Shown piece by piece: positions 61,629-64,000 of a DNA stretch of 64,000 bases (the stretch's first letter is position 1; each line of letters starts with the position of its first letter). Source of the stretch: Hirschia sp964351655 (GTDB taxonomy: Bacteria > Pseudomonadota > Alphaproteobacteria > Caulobacterales > Hyphomonadaceae); contig CAYGPD010000006.1 of NCBI GenBank assembly GCA_964351655.1, forward strand, positions 1-64,000, given 5' to 3'. The notes below the pieces were generated by a model that saw only the letters and a list, made by a program, of their open reading frames with translations, was not told the DNA's origin and ran no database searches. Position numbers and translations under genes: made by a program.

Positions 61629-61658
61629 ATGGCTTACCCTTTGTAAAAGGTAAGCCAT
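61629..61658 (-). terminator. Rho-independent terminator of the SDR/porter unit
   Basis: A perfect 10-bp stem (ATGGCTTACC / GGTAAGCCAT) is followed on the minus strand by TTTTTTT. It ends the transcript that contains the SDR at 61692-62444. Confidence 0.9.
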
Positions 61659-61691
61659 CAAGTCAGGACGTACGGGTAGAAAATTTAAAGC

Positions 61692-62444
61692 TTACGAGAA
61701 GGCAAGTCCGCCGTTCACGTCTAGGTTCACACCGTTGACGAAAGAAGCTTCGTCTGATGCAAGATAAGCCACAACATCAGCAACTTCGTCTGGGTGACCT
61801 TCACGGCCAAGTGCTGTCATTCCAGCAAGCTTCGCGCGAACTTCATCTTTAGAGAATGTGTCGTGGAATGTTGTAGAGATAAGACCTGGGTCAAGTGCGT
61901 TTACACGGATACCTTTTGGACCAAGTTCTTTAGCCATTGAACGTGTAAATGTCATAACAGCACCTTTAGAAGCTGCATATGCCCATGAACCGCCGCCGCC
62001 GCCATCACGAGCAGCTTGAGATGCAAAGTTCACAATTGAACCACCTTTTGGCATGTGTGGCGCAACCGCTTGAGTTGTTAAGAAAGTGGAGTTGAAGTTC
62101 AAGCGCATTACAAGGTTGACGAAATCTTCGTCCATTTCAGCCAATTGCTTACGTGCAACAAGACCACCCACAACGTTTACAAGTGTGTGAATTTCCTTAC
62201 CAAAAGCAGCCTGTGTTTTTGCAACAAGATCAGCCACATCCGCAGCTTTTGTCATGTCACCTTGAACAAGGATTGCTTCACCACCAACTGCTTTAACGGC
62301 TTCTAGTGTTGCATTACCATCAGCTTCGCTGTCGTAATAGTTGATTGCAACTTTAGCGCCTTCTTTCGCCAACTTGACCGAAACACTACGACCAATGTCA
62401 CGTGCTCCACCAGAAACGATCGCTACTTTATTTTTAAGTCTCAT
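61692..62444 (-). CDS. SDR, possible uronate/DEH reductase
   Basis: A 250-residue SDR: NAD(P) motif SGGARDIG, catalytic Ser in NFASQAARDGGGGGS, YAASK and a C-terminal NGVNLDVNGGLAFS. The Gly-rich insert GGGGGS before the active Tyr is unusual. It resembles SDRs that reduce 4-deoxy-L-erythro-5-hexoseulose uronate (DEH) to KDG in alginate pathways, which would feed the KDG kinase and aldolase next door. That assignment rests on overall likeness and on the hexuronate-type porter upstream. No lyase is visible inside the window. The local composition of this gene and the porter (frequent CTT/GTT/GCT) reads more like that of highly expressed genes than its neighbours. Confidence 0.8.
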   Translation of the reverse strand: MRLKNKVAIVSGGARDIGRSVSVKLAKEGAKVAINYYDSEADGNATLEAVKAVGGEAILVQGDMTKAADVADLVAKTQAAFGKEIHTLVNVVGGLVARKQLAEMDEDFVNLVMRLNFNSTFLTTQAVAPHMPKGGSIVNFASQAARDGGGGGSWAYAASKGAVMTFTRSMAKELGPKGIRVNALDPGLISTTFHDTFSKDEVRAKLAGMTALGREGHPDEVADVVAYLASDEASFVNGVNLDVNGGLAFS

Positions 62445-62498
62445 AATAAGGAGTCCTTTGATATTGAGATTTATTTGAAGAATTGAAAAACAGATTTT

Positions 62499-63809
62499 TT
62501 AGGAAGCTTTAGTTTCCGCTTCTAGAGGTTCAATTTTACCGCATAGAAACCAGACACTTGCCATACTAAGAATTGCTAGAGCCGCACCGATCAAGAATGC
62601 AGGCGCATAGTTACCACCTTGCGTCAGCCACGGCACTAGATATGTCAGAGCTGCAGCTCCAAGCTTTGCGGCTGTTCCCGCATAGCCCGCCAATGAACCA
62701 ACAGACTTACCACCATAAAAGTCACTTGGAAGCGTTTGAATGTTTCCAATTGCTGTTTGGAAGCCAAACAGGATCACAGCCATTAATAACACTGCGAGCA
62801 CGGGTGTTGATGCGACAGACATTGCCAAAAGTGCTGGCAGCATCATCACTCCACCTATGGTAATTGTGAGCTTACGAGTTGCGTTTACAGTCCAACCGGA
62901 AGCAAGGCGGTTTTGAGCAAGCAAGCCACCAAACCACGCTCCGAACATAGCCCCTACATAGGGAACCCACGCATATAAGCCTATTTCTTTTACGTTGAAC
63001 CCGAAACTTTCACTTAGATAGATTGGGATCCAAAACACAAACAACCACCAAATAGGGTCAATAAAAGCCGCAGCAAGGATCGCACCCCAACTTTGTTTAC
63101 GTGTCAGCATTTGTGCTGTTGTTGGATTGTATCCCTCAGTACGAACTACTTCTTTTGTATTCGTGTCATCACGCTGACCAGTTAGAATAAACTCTCGTTC
63201 AGCAGGTGTAATCCAAGGGTGTGTTTCCGGATCAGATTTCATCAAAATCCACCAAGGAACCAACCAAACCAATCCTACAAGTCCAACAAGGATAAAAATG
63301 GCGTGCCAGCTAAAATGCACAGATAAAAAGGCAATAATAAGTGGTGAAACGATACCACCAATAGCAGCACCCGAATTAAAGATACCTTGCGCCAGAGCAC
63401 GCTCTTGAACTGGGAACCATTCTGCATTTGCTTTTGTCGCACCAGGCCAGTTACCAGCTTCAGCAACACCCAGAATACCACGGAACAAGCTGAAGGTAAG
63501 CACACTGTTAGCAACGGCATGCAAGGCGGTGGCCAGTGACCATACACCAATAGACATCACGAACCCCAGACGGGTACCTACCCAATCAAAGAGCTTTCCG
63601 AAAATCGTTTGCCCAAGCGCGTATGAAAACACAAACACAACTGAGATCGTTGCATAATACTGCTTTGTTTCATCGGCACTTTTATCTGGCCAAATTTCTG
63701 TAGCCATATCTGGCCAGAGATACCCTAATGTCCCTCGGTCAATATAGTTGATAATCGTCGCTATCGCGACGAGGCCAACGACCCACCAACGTAATCCTGC
63801 AATTTTCAT
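62499..63809 (-). CDS. MFS transporter, ACS family, probable hexuronate porter
   Basis: A 436-residue, 12-helix ACS-family transporter close to ExuT-like hexuronate porters: IINYIDRGTLGYLWPDM, SYALGQTIFGKLFDWVGTRLGF, GVAEAGNWPGATKANAEWFP, NSGAAIGGIVSPL and FWIPIYLSESFGF. It should carry a hexuronate, DEH or similar anion with protons. It lies 54 bases before the SDR and 36 bases after the partial gene at the right edge, so all three are probably one unit. No shared operator lies in this short gap. A uronate role separates this module from the agar genes. Confidence 0.9.
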   Translation of the reverse strand: MKIAGLRWWVVGLVAIATIINYIDRGTLGYLWPDMATEIWPDKSADETKQYYATISVVFVFSYALGQTIFGKLFDWVGTRLGFVMSIGVWSLATALHAVANSVLTFSLFRGILGVAEAGNWPGATKANAEWFPVQERALAQGIFNSGAAIGGIVSPLIIAFLSVHFSWHAIFILVGLVGLVWLVPWWILMKSDPETHPWITPAEREFILTGQRDDTNTKEVVRTEGYNPTTAQMLTRKQSWGAILAAAFIDPIWWLFVFWIPIYLSESFGFNVKEIGLYAWVPYVGAMFGAWFGGLLAQNRLASGWTVNATRKLTITIGGVMMLPALLAMSVASTPVLAVLLMAVILFGFQTAIGNIQTLPSDFYGGKSVGSLAGYAGTAAKLGAAALTYLVPWLTQGGNYAPAFLIGAALAILSMASVWFLCGKIEPLEAETKAS

Positions 63810-63845
63810 AATTTGGTCTCCCCTATGGTTTGGACCGTGGTGGAA

Positions 63846-64000
63846 TTACTGTGTGACATGAATTGCCCCGCTCCACTCTATTTGCTTGTTATTATGGGTT
63901 ATTTTGTGCGGAATATCACTTTCTGTGTCGTCTGCAAGGTATATGGAAATCACTTCTCCAGATTCCATTGAAACAGTATAAGCCGTTGCTCCATCAAGGA
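63846..64000 (-). CDS. C-terminal end of an unidentified protein (runs off the right edge)
   Basis: The minus strand holds an open frame entering from the right edge and ending at a TAA at 63848-63846. The visible 50 residues, ending WSGAIHVTQ, alternate polar and hydrophobic positions as in a beta-strand domain. I do not recognise the family from this fragment. Its stop lies 36 bases ahead of the hexuronate porter, so it probably belongs to the same unit; a polysaccharide lyase would fit that context, but this is a guess. Confidence 0.55.
   Translation of the reverse strand, partial: LDGATAYTVSMESGEVISIYLADDTESDIPHKITHNNKQIEWSGAIHVTQ

Noticed and set aside
1..64000. Genomic island borders, insertion sequences, tRNA genes or CRISPR arrays
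   Set aside because: I looked for transposase-like proteins, direct-repeat arrays and cloverleaf-like segments and found none that I could support.

Overview
The window looks like chromosome of a marine, heterotrophic alphaproteobacterium of moderate GC. The glycerol kinase and DeoR-type repressor read like alphaproteobacterial ones. The TonB receptors with long plugs, the SapC/halogenase partners and the De Ley-Doudoroff type sugar-acid genes are common in Caulobacterales, Maricaulales and sphingomonad-like lineages; this placement is inference. Almost all of the 64 kb is one red-algal galactan (agar) utilisation region. It holds three GH50 beta-agarase lipoproteins, TonB-dependent receptors, sugar and sugar-acid transporters, and cytoplasmic pathways for both agar monomers, 3,6-anhydro-L-galactose (AHG) and D-galactose. 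I saw no tRNA, rRNA, CRISPR array, phage or insertion sequence.

Layout. 1-1.3 kb: start of a TonB receptor that runs off the left edge. 2.1-6.7 kb: a DUF1592-type multidomain cytochrome and a DUF1552 protein. 6.8-14.3 kb, minus strand: a ThuA-like lipoprotein, then an operon with a TRAP transporter, a cytochrome c/PQQ sugar dehydrogenase fusion and a small TonB receptor. 14.5-16.9 kb: divergent glpK and glpR. 16.9-26 kb: GH50, flavin-dependent halogenase, sulfotransferase and a large TonB receptor. 26-32.7 kb: an IclR regulator divergent from a five-gene operon (signal-less solute-binding-like protein, two class III CoA-transferases, crotonase, aldehyde dehydrogenase). 32.8-35.6 kb: SapC and FG-GAP/ASPIC lipoprotein. 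35.6-39.6 kb: kinase, enolase paralog, FAH-type hydrolase, SDR. 39.7-45.6 kb: LacI regulator, second GH50, PhoD-like phosphatase. 45.9-46.5 kb: GntR/FCD regulator. 46.6-54.8 kb: AHG operon (aldehyde dehydrogenase, KduD, Zn-dehydrogenase, cycloisomerase) and galactose operon (galactonate dehydratase, SDR, sugar porter). 55-61.5 kb: sugar-acid MFS porter, SMP-30 lactonase, third GH50, KDPGal aldolase, KDG kinase. 61.7-64 kb: a separate SDR/hexuronate-porter module, possibly for alginate or another uronate, with the tail of one more gene.

The genes can be read as one system. Surface GH50 exo-agarases release neoagarobiose and TonB receptors carry oligosaccharides inward. AHG is oxidised, cycloisomerised, and turned by the Zn-dehydrogenase and KduD into KDG. 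Galactose is oxidised and dehydrated to KDGal. One kinase and one aldolase finish both branches. A parallel periplasmic branch (PQQ dehydrogenase, SMP-30 lactonase, TRAP uptake) may oxidise sugar outside the cytoplasm. No neoagarobiose hydrolase (GH117) or endo-agarase (GH16/GH86) is visible, so these should lie outside the window.

The strongest unifying signal is a 12-bp palindrome, ATTGT-NN-ACAAT. I find it twelve times, each time in the intergenic region ahead of a transcription unit and never as a coding hit that I noticed. It links the known agar genes to several operons of unknown role, and the GntR/FCD protein at 45.9 kb is the natural candidate to bind it. The most promising undescribed pieces under this signal are the kinase/enolase-paralog/FAH/SDR operon and the CoA-transferase operon that opens with a cytoplasmic solute-binding-like protein.
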